From: Daldinia sp. FL1419 | Taxonomy: Eukaryota > Ascomycota > Sordariomycetes > Xylariales > Hypoxylaceae | Assembly: GCA_025201765.1 (NCBI GenBank) | Contig: MU623449.1 | Span: forward strand, 65,346-129,345 | DNA: 64,000 nucleotides | Direction of reading: 5' to 3' | Shown: piece by piece, positions 11,776 through 24,814 of the stretch | Layout: each line of letters opens with the position of its first letter | How positions within the stretch are numbered: position 1 is the first letter of the stretch | Position numbers and translations under genes: made by a program | Notes under the pieces: generated by a model | The model's database searches: none | What the model was told of the DNA's origin: nothing | The model's input: only the letters and a program-made list of their open reading frames with translations

Positions 11776-14700
11776 ATATAGAAGTTGATACCCAGATACA
11801 CATTTATTTATCAGTGGCCTACGTACAACCCGAAATCCCTTAGAACATGGTAACTCGGAAGGAAAATCGGCCAGTAAGCTTTAGAGTTAAATATTAGGCT
11901 TATTTGACGATCCGGAAAAGGAGTATGGCGTTCGAGTGTGGGGTTTGATATCTCTCCTTTTTTGTTCTGCATAGTCTGGGGCGTTGTGGGAAGACAGATT
12001 TGCTGGGAAACCCGACTCTGGGGGAATCAACACCAATTTTTTTTTGTCTTTGTTGGCTTGTGTTCTTCAGAATACGACACCGCACACGAGGGTCTTTGCT
12101 TCTGTATCGGACCGGCTGGCCTACGGGTTACAACCATGTTTGTACACTATTGAAAAGAAAAGCTAGCGTAGTATATCCATTTCATTGGGGCCCCAAGTTA
12201 TTGTCTCATCTCTCACACTCCGATAAAGTCATGCCAACGACTTAGGTGCTCAAAGAGAATATCCCCAGCAAGAGACTCTGGTACAAAATTGAAAGTGGTA
12301 GGGACCCCCGCAAATAGTCAACACATATGACATGTAGACCAGTAAATATGTCTCACCCCGAGTAGTGTATTCGGATATGCGTGTGTAATGTTCGGTATAT
12401 GGCCGAGACAGTTAACGGCAGCCCTCAAAATAAGCTCCAGATTAGCAATAAATCTTAAACTAAGTCGAGATGATTACCTATTCTATTATGATTTTATTTT
12501 TCAAAATCGTACCTCAGATATCGTAGGTACTATCTAATTCTAATCATACCATTTTTTACCTACCTACCACCTAAAGTACATCCACCTATCTTTCAATCTT
12601 TCTACATAGTAACAATGACTTAAGCTAAGTACCTAGGTAGCTATGAGAAGCCTTGACTTACCTTTATAAGGCCTTTGTAGCGGATATAATAGAACTACTT
12701 CAGGTACCTGAGGCAGTGTAAAAGATAGTCACCATTTAGATCTCAACTTGGTATGTAGGTAGTATTTGGGCTTAACATGTAAACTACCTAACCATGGTTA
12801 TCGACTACGCGAAGTAACTACATGCCTATGAGGCGCATAAGAAAACAGTCACGTAGTGATTGACCATCTATGCGATTGGCTACGAAGGTATGGGCGAAAA
12901 CTGACCTTCCCGCCACCAACCGCATGGTATGGGACACCCAAATTTAAAGTCGAGGGTAGTACCAAACCAAGATATGCAGCGATACGCCGACCAACATGCA
13001 CCTGGAAAGTCTATATTAGTGGTCGCCGACTTATAGCATCCCCCATACCTATGGCATGTCACAGGATATCTAATCCATATACTTCACATTAATCAGCCAT
13101 TAGAAGAGCCCAAAGACCGCCTGCATTCTAAATTTCTCCATCTATAGATAATAATACGTTTGGTAATGGTGTATTCCCGAGTAAAACACCGGAAATTAGC
13201 TTCTCCGCGAGGAGTGTGGTTAGTGGCGGACCGATCTTGTGATGATCACTACGAGTCAAAAGCAGGGACCTATGTCCTTTCCAAGCTACAGCCTCACAGC
13301 AGGACTAAGTACCAGGGGGGACCTTGAAGCAAAACAAAAGGGGTTATAATAGCCATACCTACATGCCTACATAGCCGGCCAGTTGAATAGGTATTTGGGT
13401 ATATATGAGCTGGTTTTTGTATGAGACCGACATTCAGGTACTAATCAAGACCACGTTGCTCTGCAGTAGCCTGCCAAATTACATGGATAATAATAATAGT
13501 AAGTGCTTGGGCGTCGACGATGCGGCCAACAGCGTACCCATACGTAGATGTCCTTTGTCCCCGAGAGATGATGCTCGGATTGTTTTGGAACGGGGCGGTG
13601 GGCTGGTTGGAATTCGACCCGAGCTTTTGGATCGGCCCCAGAGTTAGTAACTCCATAGGGCATTAATATCCAAAGATTATCAGATTTCTAGATCCTACAC
13701 ATTGGGCAAGAAGAACACGAGAAGACCGCCAATAGCCCCTATCCGAAGACACCCACAGACAGAAATCAAGGCCAAAGCCATCAACGTAATAGATCGTATG
13801 CAACATCAACTCGACCGGGCCATGAACCGCTATTCGCTCGTAGGATCATTCTTTTGTTTGATCATTCGTATCCGGAACATACGACTGCCGTACAAGTTCT
13901 CGCAAGTATGTAACCTCCGAGCGCGAGGTTGATCAAAGACCTAAACTCCGAGTACCTACCTTACCATACGGCCTTAGCTCTTAGAGTACTGAGAGAAGTA
14001 GGACGACTAGTGTAAAATGGCGATGCTCCGCTGCCCAACGAAATCCTCTCTCCTTTAGCAAACTTTTTCATGCGGAGATTAGTTCGGAACCGAAGATGCC
14101 CTACAATTAGAATGTTTGGATTGCGGTCGCCTTCTATTCATATCTCCCACTCGGCTCATTTATTAGCACTGCCATTCGGATTCTAAGTGTTGTATTTCCC
14201 GTATTTCTTATCAGCCTTGGTCGCAGGCCTTCCCATACTTAGTTGCCACCACGAATAAACTAAATTACACGGCGGCTAACTACGGTCGTACAATTCAAGT
14301 AGCCACGTAACATTATGCTCGAGGATGTAACTAACTCCAAGTTGGTATGTATCCGAATCCACGTAGGTATTATCAATAATGCACTGCTACGCCCGAATGA
14401 GACGGACGTGCCAACTACGAGATACGATCTGGTTAAGACTTCGTCACAAATACCTCTACGTGTAAATATGCAACAAGGATGAAGGTGGTAATAAATACCA
14501 AACATGCTACTGGCCGGCGAACTATAGCGTCTCGTGGTTTAGAGAAATAGACACCCGGAACTAAGAGCGGATCCGTAATCCACTACCGAACGTGCCCATA
14601 CCGCGGTTCTTTCTCTAAAGCGTACCTAGATCTATGGGCTGAGAGAAGAGATTAACCTAGATTTGAGGGCCCCCACGAGTGTTGCCACAGTAAATGCTCT

Positions 14701-17398
14701 TAATATCGGCGTTAGCACGTAAGTTAACCGGGATTTGCTTCGATAAAAGACAAATTGCTCGCTGGAGTTCGAGTGGAGTAATAGGATGAGAGGTGGATGA
14801 GTCTTTTTTCCTTCCACCATGTTAGCACCGTACTTCGTCCAAATTAGCGGTCAATTAGGGGTTTTTCCATTTATTATAGAGGGCATAGATGTGCACAGTG
14901 ATGTAATTTAATGTCTCCACATGATCGTTGTGACATAGGAGAGCATCAGAAATAAACTTCCCAACTAAGAGAAGAAGCAAGCAATAACCCTGATCTTCCT
15001 ACCCTTAGAATGCAATGTTCATTGCTACAACTATCTCGTGGGTGTGAGATTAGAATAGGTCTGGCATGCTGCTCAAATCAAAGCTATGGCTCTAAGAAGT
15101 TTGGCTAGGTATACCATACTGATGCCTTCTGAAACCAACTACTCGTTAGCTAGGTTGTAAATGACGGAAATTTGAGACTTGAATCTTTAGACTAATAATA
15201 TATTGTATTTAGTTGGCTTCAAGTTAATGACAAGAGTGTCATATAACACTAGGATCTACTTGGTAGGTAGGTATACATCATGTTACACATAGCTCGACGG
15301 GAAATATAGAAAACCTGCCGGCCCGGAAGAATGAAATCATTACATTCCCTCGCCGAAGATACCTAACCTAGGTTAGACCTAACAATACCTATTCTACTCC
15401 TCTGCCGTCGGGGGTCGGACATTGAAGAACCGAAACTGATGTATGGGAATTGAAAACAAGTCCACCCCCTCCACCCACCCACCCACACAAAGACAGAGAA
15501 AGAGAGCTCTTAGCTTCACTATCAAAGTCGCACGCGCTATTGTAAGTGATGACATAATCGGTATGATTTTGACGCGTTATACCAGAACGCCTCCCCCAAG
15601 TTGTTTCGGCTTATGGTATTGAGTCAGAGTCTCACAAATATGTACAACATGAATTAGTCTCCATAACGGCTTTTACCTTGCTAAAGAGCTCCGAGAAACA
15701 AATATTACGCTAGTAGGGAGACGGAGCCCTCGACGAGAATATCGCAGTCAATATATAGGCGTCCAATATTCACGGGAAATAGTACCTACAAAGTAACAGG
15801 CACATTCTCTCTCCAGCTAATAAGGGATACTGGAAAGGCCAAGGGATACTCTATCATAACCTACTAGCTTTATAACTCAGCTCAGATATGCGTCCTTCCT
15901 TGAAACTGTTTTATTGCCCTAACCTAGTGCAATAGCTTTAGGCCATATGATACTCTAACCTAGCACGTTGATAGTTCTTCCGTTACGCGTCGACGCAAAG
16001 AACGAGAAATTGTCGTGATATATAAGCAGTTACCGGGATTTTACAATAAAACCCGGTCCCTTCCAGTTCCATGGAGCACACTCCGTGGAGAAAAGGGCTA
16101 TTAAATGGTTTAGGTCTCAGTTGAGGCGAGACGCCAAGCATGTCGTTCGACTCGCAGTTTCACTTTCGTTGGTACTATCTTACGACCGAACAAGTTTTCC
16201 GACTAGAGACGGTATGTAAACTCGGGGAATTCCTTAATAGTTACACGCAATTGTCTCGAATCTAGATACCTGTCTAGCCGAGATCTCGGGCCGTGCTGTC
16301 GGATAGTTATTTTGTATTTCTCAACATACCTAATTATTTTAGTACCATCAGTCCTCGCGTCTATTAGATTATCATTTAGCAATAGCAGAAACCATTGTAA
16401 TGAAGTACTCGATAAGAGGGTTCCGTGAGCTAGATTTAATCGCCTGATAGCTCGACCAATGTTAGATAAGTACTGATAGTTGCGCAAAAACCCTAGTATC
16501 ATCTATGTTATATAGGTAATTTTGCTTGTTTCCGGATTTCAGTGTGAAGTCATATTACTCTTTGACGTCATCTGGCTATAGCTACCTACCTAAGTACCTA
16601 GTTACTAGAACTGGTACAGTTCAGTAGCAATATTAGAGGCTAATACTCATCGCTAAGTTTCCATACGTACATGATGATCAGGGGAAGATATTTTACTCAG
16701 CTACTACCTTGAGTTTTGCTTTGATTAAAGTTGCTTACTTCTTTCATCTACTGTAGCAGGAAAGAGCTCGAGATGAAGCTCTTAAAGGCTTATGAACGCA
16801 GCGCAAATAACCAAGGGGGCCGCATGCTGTCTTATTAATTAATCATTGTCGATAATGCGTTTAGTGTAAGTTCGTAGGTGATCCCGTAGTTAATCTCATT
16901 GGCGTTATTTAGTTGAAAATTTAATGAATAGATAAGCACTTAAGACGATAGGAATAATGGAAGAAATGAAGTATTAAGTAGTACCTACTTCTCGTTAGTC
17001 TTCGAATTCACTGATTCTTTTGAATATGGATAATTGCTGGCAACCTTGGAGATATAAATTTATGGGGACACCTGCCAGAAGAGTTCGTCTTTCACGTTCT
17101 CCGCCAATTAAATCAATCTTAGCTACCGGGTAGGTAGTACCACCTACGTAGGTACAGCCTAATTCGTGCACCGCACCTAGAAAGTACCTAGGTACGTATT
17201 GATACCCACCTAAGAGGGGCTTATCTTATCGGATTTGCTTCAATTCAATCGACTCATCTTCCGAACGAGGGGCAGAAGTGACTCTTCAAGCTTATCGACC
17301 AAGAATTCAAAGTCAGATTATTTGAGTCCAACATCTTTTCAACGGATTTTCTCATTGCAACAACAGCTGTAAAGATCAAAGATCAAAGAACCGCAATC
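11776..17398. other. Gene-free stretch of about 5.6 kb
   Basis: No supported gene. The open frames on both strands are short and lack domains, repeats or splice-joined continuations I could recognise. The stretch is studded with TAGGTA/CCTAGG motifs, including the 12-bp palindrome GTACCTAGGTAC at 17184-17195. The last 150 bases are AT-rich and probably form the leader of the glutaminyl-tRNA synthetase gene. Confidence 0.5.
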
Positions 17399-19847
17399 AT
17401 GGCAGACCTAGCAGAGAGCACTGCTAAACTGCAGCTCGACGAGGAGACGGGAGAGATGATCTCTAAGGCAGAGCTGAAGAAAAGATTGAAAAAGCGCGAA
17501 AAGGCAAAAGCTAAGGAGGCCGCAAAGAGCGAGGTCAAAACTGACGAGAAACCCAAACCTGCACCAAAACCCAAAGCGACCGCCGAAGAACCAACAATCG
17601 ATCCCAATAATATGTTCAAGACGGGCTTCTTGGATGAAGTCTTCAAGATCAGACCTATGAAACCCGTTTTCACCCGTTTCCCCCCTGAGCCAAACGGATT
17701 TCTTCATATAGGACACGCAAAGGCCATCGCGGTAAACTTTGGCTTTGCTAGATACCACGGGGGCGAGTGTTATCTTCGGTAGGTGGACAACACGTCAAAA
17801 TCGTAAATAAAGTAGTATGGCTTACTTTGATTTATAGTTATGACGACACAAACCCCGAGGCCGAAGAGCAGGTCTATTTCGATGCCATTCTCGAGATGGT
17901 GGAATGGCTAGGCTTCAAACCTTATAAGATAACTTACTCCTCGGACAACTTCCAAAAGCTTTATGATCTCGCCGAGAAGCTGATAGGACTGGAGAAGGCC
18001 TATGTCTGCCATTGTAGCGACACCGAGATCAAACTTCAGCGTGGAGGCGAGAAGGGAACTGCTGGTCCGCGCTACCGCTGCAAACACGCTGAGCAGTCCG
18101 CCGAGGAGAACCTAAAGAAATTCAGGGATATGAGGGATGGAAAGTATAAGCCTCAGGAGGCATTTCTCAGAATGAAGCAAGGTTCGTCTGCTGGCTACGA
18201 ATAATTCGAGTCTGAAATCATACTAACACTCATCCAGAGTAAGACGAGATTACCAAGAAAACGGTATCATTAAGTATGATAGCTAATCTATCGCAGTATC
18301 ACAGACGGTAATCCCCAAATGTGGGACTTAGCAGCTTACCGAGTCCTCGATGTAAGTTCTACCGTAAATAGTGCGGACCGCCTAGGTCATGAATCTGCTT
18401 TCGCCGTGCCATTTATTTCAACTGCTGACTTTTTACTCGAAGAAACCGCATTATCGCACTGGAGATACCTGGAAGATCTACCCTACTTACGACTTTACGC
18501 ATTGTCTATGCGACTCGTTCGAGGGCATCGTAAGTATCTGAATATCAACGCTATCAGTCAACTTCAGCTGCTTACCTACCACTTAGACGCATTCATTGTG
18601 CACCACAGAGTTTGGTACGTAGCCTTATGTGGTAAACACAAATTTCCTAGCCACCAGTCTGATGATTCCCGATTCTCCGAATTACCAATCGCTAACAATC
18701 ATGAATGAAGTCCAAAGTCGAGTCAGCTACGAATGGCTAAACAAAACCCTCGGGGTATACGAGCCAATGCAGAGGTGTGTTATACACGCAAAAGAGATGC
18801 TCTTGGCATATATCCTCTCTGTTTTAGAAGGCCTACTAATACCTGTACAGAGAATACGGTAGACTGTCGATTTCCGGTACAATCTTGTCGAAGCGAAAAA
18901 TCTTGAAACTTGTATCCGAGAAGATTGTACGAGGATGGAATGATCCCCGCCTTTATACGTTAATCGGCATCAAGCGAAGAGGCGTTCCACCCGGCGCTAT
19001 TCTAGAATTCGTTAATGAGCTTGGTGTAACAACCGCGAATTCTGTCATTGAGATCAAGCGCTTCGACCAAGCTATCAGGAAATATCTTGAACGAACAGTC
19101 CCACGACTGATGTTGATTCTGGATCCTATCCCTGTAGTCATCGAGGATGCTGAGGACCTCGATGGGAAGGGTTTAACGTTTCCCTTTAGTCCGAAAGACC
19201 CAAAGATGGGCTCCCACGATGTTAAATTTAGCAAGACTATTTACATTGATCGCTCGGACTTCAGAGAGGATGCAGACCCATCCTTCTTCCGTCTTGCTCC
19301 TGGAAAGGTGAGAAAATATTCCGACCCCTCCACGAAACCGTATCGTTGCTAACTTGAGGTCTAGACTGTTGGACTTCTTCAAGTGCCGTATCCGATAAAG
19401 GCAGTATCGTTCACAAAGGACGAATCGACGGGAAAGGTGACGGAAATTCGTGCGGTATTCGATAAGGAGACAAAAAAGCCCAAGGCGTATATCCAATGGG
19501 TCCCAACAGAAGCGGCTGGTACTCGCAAAGCCGAAGTCAGAATTTACAACTCGCTCTTCAAATCTGACAACCCCAATGATGCACCAGGAGGATTCCTCAA
19601 CGATGTCAACCCGGATAGCGAAGTAATATATCCAAACGCGTTAATCGAATCCGGATTCGATGAGGTGAGAAGGAGAGCGCCATGGCCAGAAGCGGCGGGC
19701 GAAAGCGAACTTGGCAAGGGAGGGCCCGAGAGCGTTCGCTTCCAAGCGATGCGTATCGCATACTTTGCGATGGACTCGGATTCTACGGACGATCGCATCA
19801 TTCTCAATAGGATTGTGGCGCTAAAGGAAGATGCGGGAAAGAGTTGA
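17399..19847 (+). CDS. GLN4: Glutaminyl-tRNA synthetase, cytosolic (class I)
   Basis: It charges tRNA-Gln with glutamine. Nine exons are inferred: 17399-17778, 17838-18181, 18238 (one base), 18297-18351, 18443-18529, 18587-18614, 18711-18774, 18851-19307 and 19365-19847. They join to exactly 633 codons (632 residues). The N-terminus is Lys-rich (residues 20-60). The class I HIGH motif is HIGHAKA at residues 103-109, after FPPEPNGFL. Other conserved segments are DDTNPEAEEQ, NPQMWDLAAYRVLD, IYPTYDFTHCLCDSFEGI, THSLCTTEF and SYEWLNKTLGVYEPMQREYG. The KMSKS equivalent is LSKRK, and the C-terminal anticodon-binding barrels contain PKAYIQWVP. The protein is shorter than yeast Gln4 because it lacks a long N-terminal domain. 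The single-base exon restores the frame (KQ-D-ITDGNPQ). A weaker alternative is a donor at 18186, which would give KQGSITDG. Confidence 0.93.
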
Positions 19848-20589
19848 AATGCCTAGTGCTTTCCCACTCTTAATACCGAGGGAAGAGGATATTGGGGGAT
19901 TAATAGTTCCCCGCTTGGATTGCACGAACGAGTGCAACTACCTACGTAACGTAGGCAAACCACGAGTACGGCGAATGTTTCGTACGTTTCCCATCCGACG
20001 CACGGGTCTAGCTCTTAAGCGTCTTCATTTGGCGATAGCGTAAACCGGAAGAAAGTTACGTACGTGTTGCTGTTTCTTATGTGGTTGGAACGTCAAGGAC
20101 GCTTTCTTGTAGAGGCGATATTCTTGTACCTTTCCTAAAACATTTGGTGCAATCCTATATCTCTTGGGGAGAATGTGCTGTATGTGTAATTCTGATATCC
20201 TAAGCTGCGTGGATGGCGGTAGGTCTCTTACAGCTTAACCTAGGAGATAACTAGCAGTTATTAAACCACCAACCTACCTAACCTAGGTACCTACCTAGTT
20301 AACTATAATAACGGGTGTACAAGATTATATTATATGCATCTATTCCATACACAATCGACGTTTATAGTCCATATCAATATGAAAGGTATCACAAATGACG
20401 CCTGCCAAGGTAATTGTTATTATGGTACCTGGTATTAAGGTATTAACGGTTAGGTAGTGATATTGTGGCGGTGCATGTTCAAGATACAACAAAAGATAGT
20501 TTGATCGATCTGGTTCCGAAGTTTTAAGAAAATACACCATTTTTCCCACCTTGGAAACTTTCCTTTCTTAATCCTACCATATAAGTGCC
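19848..20589. other. Intergenic region, no gene seen
   Basis: This is the 3' flank of the glutaminyl-tRNA synthetase gene and upstream DNA of the next gene. It contains a dense cluster of CCTAGG/TACCTA motifs around 20270-20305 and an AT-rich stretch after that. No coding sequence is supported. Confidence 0.55.
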
Positions 20590-20597
20590 TATAAATA
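20590..20597 (+). promoter_or_regulatory. TATA box of the F-box/LRR gene
   Basis: TATAAATA lies 93 bp before the start codon at 20690, a plausible core-promoter distance. No other TATA-like site is closer to the start. Confidence 0.45.
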
Positions 20598-20689
20598 ACC
20601 ACCTATATAATACAATATATTATCCGAGATCGAAATCTTACCCAAGTCTTTATCGACATACCTTACCGACCCGTGCTCAAATTCCTATT

Positions 20690-23051
20690 ATGGAGACTCT
20701 TCCGTCATACGAACGCGCGACTACCGCTCCGGACGTCTTAGATCTGGTCGCGGCGTATGTTCCAGTGGCAGATTGGATTCGATGCTGCTTGGTAGACCGT
20801 CGATTTAATCGTCAGTTTGTACCCCGTCTTTGGCTGGATCCCTTGATAACTATAAGGCATCTTGGATTACATCCGAATGACGGTAAGTTCACATATACGC
20901 TGGCTTACCGTCGTGCGAACCTTTATCTATTATGCTGAGACTTATATTCCAGACTTGGCGTGGTATCGCCGGTTCATAAACAAACATATCAAGTCGGCTA
21001 GGCTTGAAACCCGCCTTAATGTTCGCTCGTTGGATTTCCGGAATTTCGCGATACGCGCATCCGGGCTTTACTCTTCAGAGGCTAGCGAACGATCCATCTC
21101 GGAAAGCTTCAAGTACCTGCCCCAGCTATTTCCGGGTCTTATCTGCTTGCTTGTGGACGGTCACCCCGAATTAAACCCCGAGTCCCTGGCTACTATTACT
21201 CCCACGTCTGTACAGTCATTACGGCTTCTGGACCTAGCCCGCTGTCCTCATGAACTTACACCTAAACTCTTTAGCTCCAAGATATTTAAGAGCTTAGTTT
21301 ACTTGGATTTATCATTCACTCCCGGATCAGTTAAAACGGCAGTTTTATCATCCCTAAACCCAGATACGCTTCCGGAGCTTCGTATATTGAAGGTGGCAGG
21401 TAAGGAAATGGATAATCTTACCGCCAACTTCCTATTTAAAACTTTCGGTCGTCAGCTATGGAGTCTTGATCTAAGCAGCAATAAGCTTGGGGATGAAATC
21501 ATCGACGATCTTATAGAGTGCTGCATATCCCACTCTACATTCCATACAGAAGCGCACTTTGACACCGAAGGGAGATTGACCCTGCCGAGAGATATTGGTA
21601 GCCGAATATACGGACCTTTTGAGTTCATTGAAGAGTCTGAAAGGAGTAAGCACGTACGGGACTTGGAGAGATATCTTTCCGATTCGCCCTTTTATTTCCA
21701 ACGAGCGGATCAGACGGAATTGCAAGAATGGCAAGCCATTCGCCCCGATGGCATAGCACCTCTCAGGCACGATGATGTAGATACAGTAAAAGAACTGCTG
21801 CTTAAGGAATGTTTATTGGCTACGACCGGTAGTTTGGATCACAGAGGCTCTGGCCTTACACACCTATATTTGAATAAGAATAGATTTACGACGTCCGGCA
21901 TTAATCGGCTCTTAAGAACATCTCGAGGGCGTCTCGAGCATTTCCAATGCGACTCGTGTCTTTACACGCCGACAAAGTCTCCAGGAGATAATAACTTCAA
22001 GAAAGTGAGGGTAACAGGCTTCATAGGCTCTGCCCCCCTATTTCGACCCGTCATTTCCTCAGCAGCCAGATCTCTCCGTGTTCATCACTCTCTCGTAACT
22101 CAAGTCCCGACGATTTCTATAGAGGGAATTTCATCCTCGTCGGCGGCACGTCTTGCAGAAGGCCAGCTCTTTAAAAATATTCGTCGTGCTTATCCTCTGG
22201 CCTTAGCACCCGATACAAACCCGCGTATTACTTCCTTAACGCTCACCAATATCCCAGCACGTTCCACAGGCCCAGTAATTGAACAGTTAACCCAATTTCT
22301 CGACCTCGCGTGTGTGCAACAAAATGCCATTAGACACGCCGAGACCCTATTCCACGGTCGCGGTCCGTCGGTTTTGAAGGGACTTCGACATATACGACTT
22401 GAATTAGAACCTAACTTCTCGGATAGCAAGAACCTCATATCAGTAAACAGCGACGTGGATTTTGACAAGCTCCTCGACCCCGCAGAGGATGGTTTTAGTA
22501 GGGACGTTGCGTCGGATTTCTTCAACGACGATGTATCGTTTGGGATTACATCAAGAAGTACACCTAGTAAAGCAGAAGTACGACCAGGTAAAGCGCCCAC
22601 TATTGCAGACGGGTATCCGCGATGGACTTCCGGGCGATTAGAGTCATATCCTTACTCGAACGTCAGCTCTGAATATATTACCTGCCATGTCGACGCGACC
22701 GAGTCGTGGAGTGGGAACTTCTACTCCGTCTCCGTCTGGATCGGACCAGGATATATCGGCCCGCACGCCGCCGTGAACGAGTATATGTGGAACGTGCAAG
22801 ATCCAAGTCTCCGGACCGGCGTTGGGCCTGCAACGCCAAACCACGTCGCCGCTGGAGTGCCGCCGATGACATACATCTTCTACGCGGCATGGGATGCTAT
22901 CGTAATACCGAAAAGTAGCGCGATACGGGAGGCAGCAAATAGTTCTGTTGGGTTTAGAGACGTAGTAACAGCAATAAAAGAGTACCGGCTTCGAACGAAG
23001 GGTACGGAGGAGCACTGGGATGGCAAGCTCGAGTTGGTGCGGACGAAGTAA
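20690..23051 (+). CDS. F-box-like, leucine-rich-repeat protein, function unknown
   Basis: Exons 20690-20882 and 20953-23051 give 763 residues. The N-terminal segment (VLDLVAAYVPVADWIRCCL, then RRFNRQFVPRLWLDP) has the spacing of hydrophobic residues seen in fungal F-box-like motifs. Residues of roughly 100-350 contain leucine-rich units, for example LRLLDLARCP, LVYLDLSFTP, LRILKVAG and LWSLDLSSNKLGDE. The C-terminal 250 residues have no domain I recognise. F-box proteins usually recruit substrates to SCF ubiquitin ligases; that role is inference here. The start follows a TATA box by 93 bp and is the only upstream ATG in frame. The gene is convergent with the dehydrogenase gene, about 216 bp apart. 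Confidence 0.8.
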
Positions 23052-23267
23052 CATCACACAACTCGGCGCAATTTTATCAAGCTACTCCTAGAACTAAAAC
23101 ACGTTTTACGCATTGTCTATTTCAGTCGATATACTCTTGTCCATACCGAACCCTTTGATACCCCATTATTCTCTACAGGGGAAATATTCATACAAGCACG
23201 CATGCCCAACCCTAGGCACGCAAAATGGCTTTCCAAATATCAAGACGCCCAGGTTGCCATTTATTCA

Positions 23268-24308
23268 TCAAGCCAATTTTCCGGGTACAAATGGGTGTCC
23301 GGCGCTAAGCCCACCATCAACGGCCCACGCTTGGCCATTGACATAACTAGACTCATCACTACCAAGGAAGAGCGCGACGCGGGCAATCTCGTCGGCGGTA
23401 CCGCCACGCTTCAGCGGGTTCAGTTGGCCAATCTTCTTTTCTGTACCGCGGGCCCGCGCGGCTTCGAATGTCTGGCTCGTCATACCCGTCTCGATGAGTC
23501 CGGGGCAGATAGCGTTAATACGAACGCCTGTGCCGGCCAATTGGTAGGCGATAGTCTGGGCCAACGAGATGACGGCCGCCTTGGATGCTGCGTATGGTGT
23601 CGTTCCCGCGTTGGACCGTAGCCCGGCGACTGAGGCCGTACCAATGATACTTCCCGATGGTGTAGGCTTCGAAGGCGAGGTCTTTTGCATGGCGGGGGCG
23701 GCATACTTGGCGGCCAGGAATACACTGGGAGTTTATAAATGTGAGCGTGTGTATCGTATACGTTGGGTACCTATACTAATATATCCATTCCACTCGCGGG
23801 TATAATAGAGAAGTAGAGAAAACACAAACCTAGCAACATTGGTATCAAAGACACGCATAAACTCTTCCTTACTTATATCCTTAAACAGCGCATAACGACC
23901 AACCACACCCGCATTCGCAAAGAAAACATCCAACCTTCCATACGTCTTCACCGCATGTTCCACAACCTCCCTAACAGCCTCCTCGTCCGCAGCGTCGAAC
24001 CTACGCGCGTGGACGTCCACACCAGGGTACAAAGCTTCGATCTCCCGCTTATGCGCCTCCAGGTACTTGTCGTCGAAGTCGCAGATATACACGGCCCGAG
24101 CACCGTTCTCGGCGAATTGGTGCGCGCTCGCGCGGCCTATGCCTAGCACGGAGTTCGCGCCCGTAACGATGACGACTTTTCCGAGCGCGCGGGGACCTGC
24201 GGATTTGCCGGCGGGCTTCTTGATCGCTGGGAGTGTGGAGGAGGACGACGAGGGCGCGGAGATCTGGTTTCCCAGGGCTTGGATTCTTTGTTTGGCGGTG
24301 TCGGACAT
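23268..24308 (-). CDS. Short-chain dehydrogenase/reductase (SDR)
   Basis: An NAD(P)-dependent oxidoreductase with unknown substrate. Exons 24308-23830 and 23724-23268 on the minus strand join to 311 residues (intron 105 nt, donor GTTTGT, acceptor TCCCAG). The N-terminal 40 residues are a Ser/Ala/Pro-rich extension. The Rossmann nucleotide-binding motif is TGANSVLGIG, NAG appears in FFANAGVVG, the catalytic Ser lies in IGTASVAG, and the catalytic pair is YAASK. The conserved ICPGLIETGM and the C-terminal VNGQAWAVDGGLSAG complete a classical SDR. Exon joining gives NVASVFLAAKYAAPAM, typical of the family. No partner genes nearby indicate a pathway. Confidence 0.92.
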
Positions 24309-24814
24309 GGCTACATAGGTATCTCGTATCTTGCCTTCGTACCTAGGTACCTAGTTAATCTAATTCGTAGCAGAGGAATCACCTTCCGTCGTCAACGTTA
24401 TTCCCCTTTGCCATTCTCGCTAACTAGAAGCTCTAGAGTCCAGGTTGAATGTTGCGGAGGTATGTTTTTGTAAACGGATTTGTAACCCGGTAGACGCTAA
24501 CGAGCCGAGGTACTGCGATTTGAACTGCAGTAGCGCATGTTACCCCAACTATTTCCCCCCCTTACCCCAGATGTTAGTTCCGTTTACCGTACACGCACTG
24601 TATTTTAGCATACACAACCCTTGGAGGACTGGTTCTAGCAAGTCCAACTAACGATATTAAACTTGACTTCTCGTCTCATAGGGCTTCCATTGTAAAGGCA
24701 ACCTATGTGGAAGTTCTCTTTCAATTCCCTCTAATTAATGAAATACATGTCAAAATCTATCAAACACCTCATTAAAAAAACATATGCCTCGTGTATCAAT
24801 AACTTACTCGCAGG
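24309..24814. other. Intergenic region, no gene seen
   Basis: This lies between the starts of the dehydrogenase transcript and the 3' end of the glycosyltransferase gene. It contains the palindrome GTACCTAGGTAC at 24339-24350, probably within or next to the dehydrogenase promoter. No coding sequence is supported. Confidence 0.55.

Noticed and set aside
22190..22600. Long minus-strand open frame opposite the F-box/LRR gene.
   Set aside because: It is a shadow of the coding strand's codon usage, with no start context, domain or independent support. The same applies to other antisense frames within genes (for example 2089-2634, 53207-53635).
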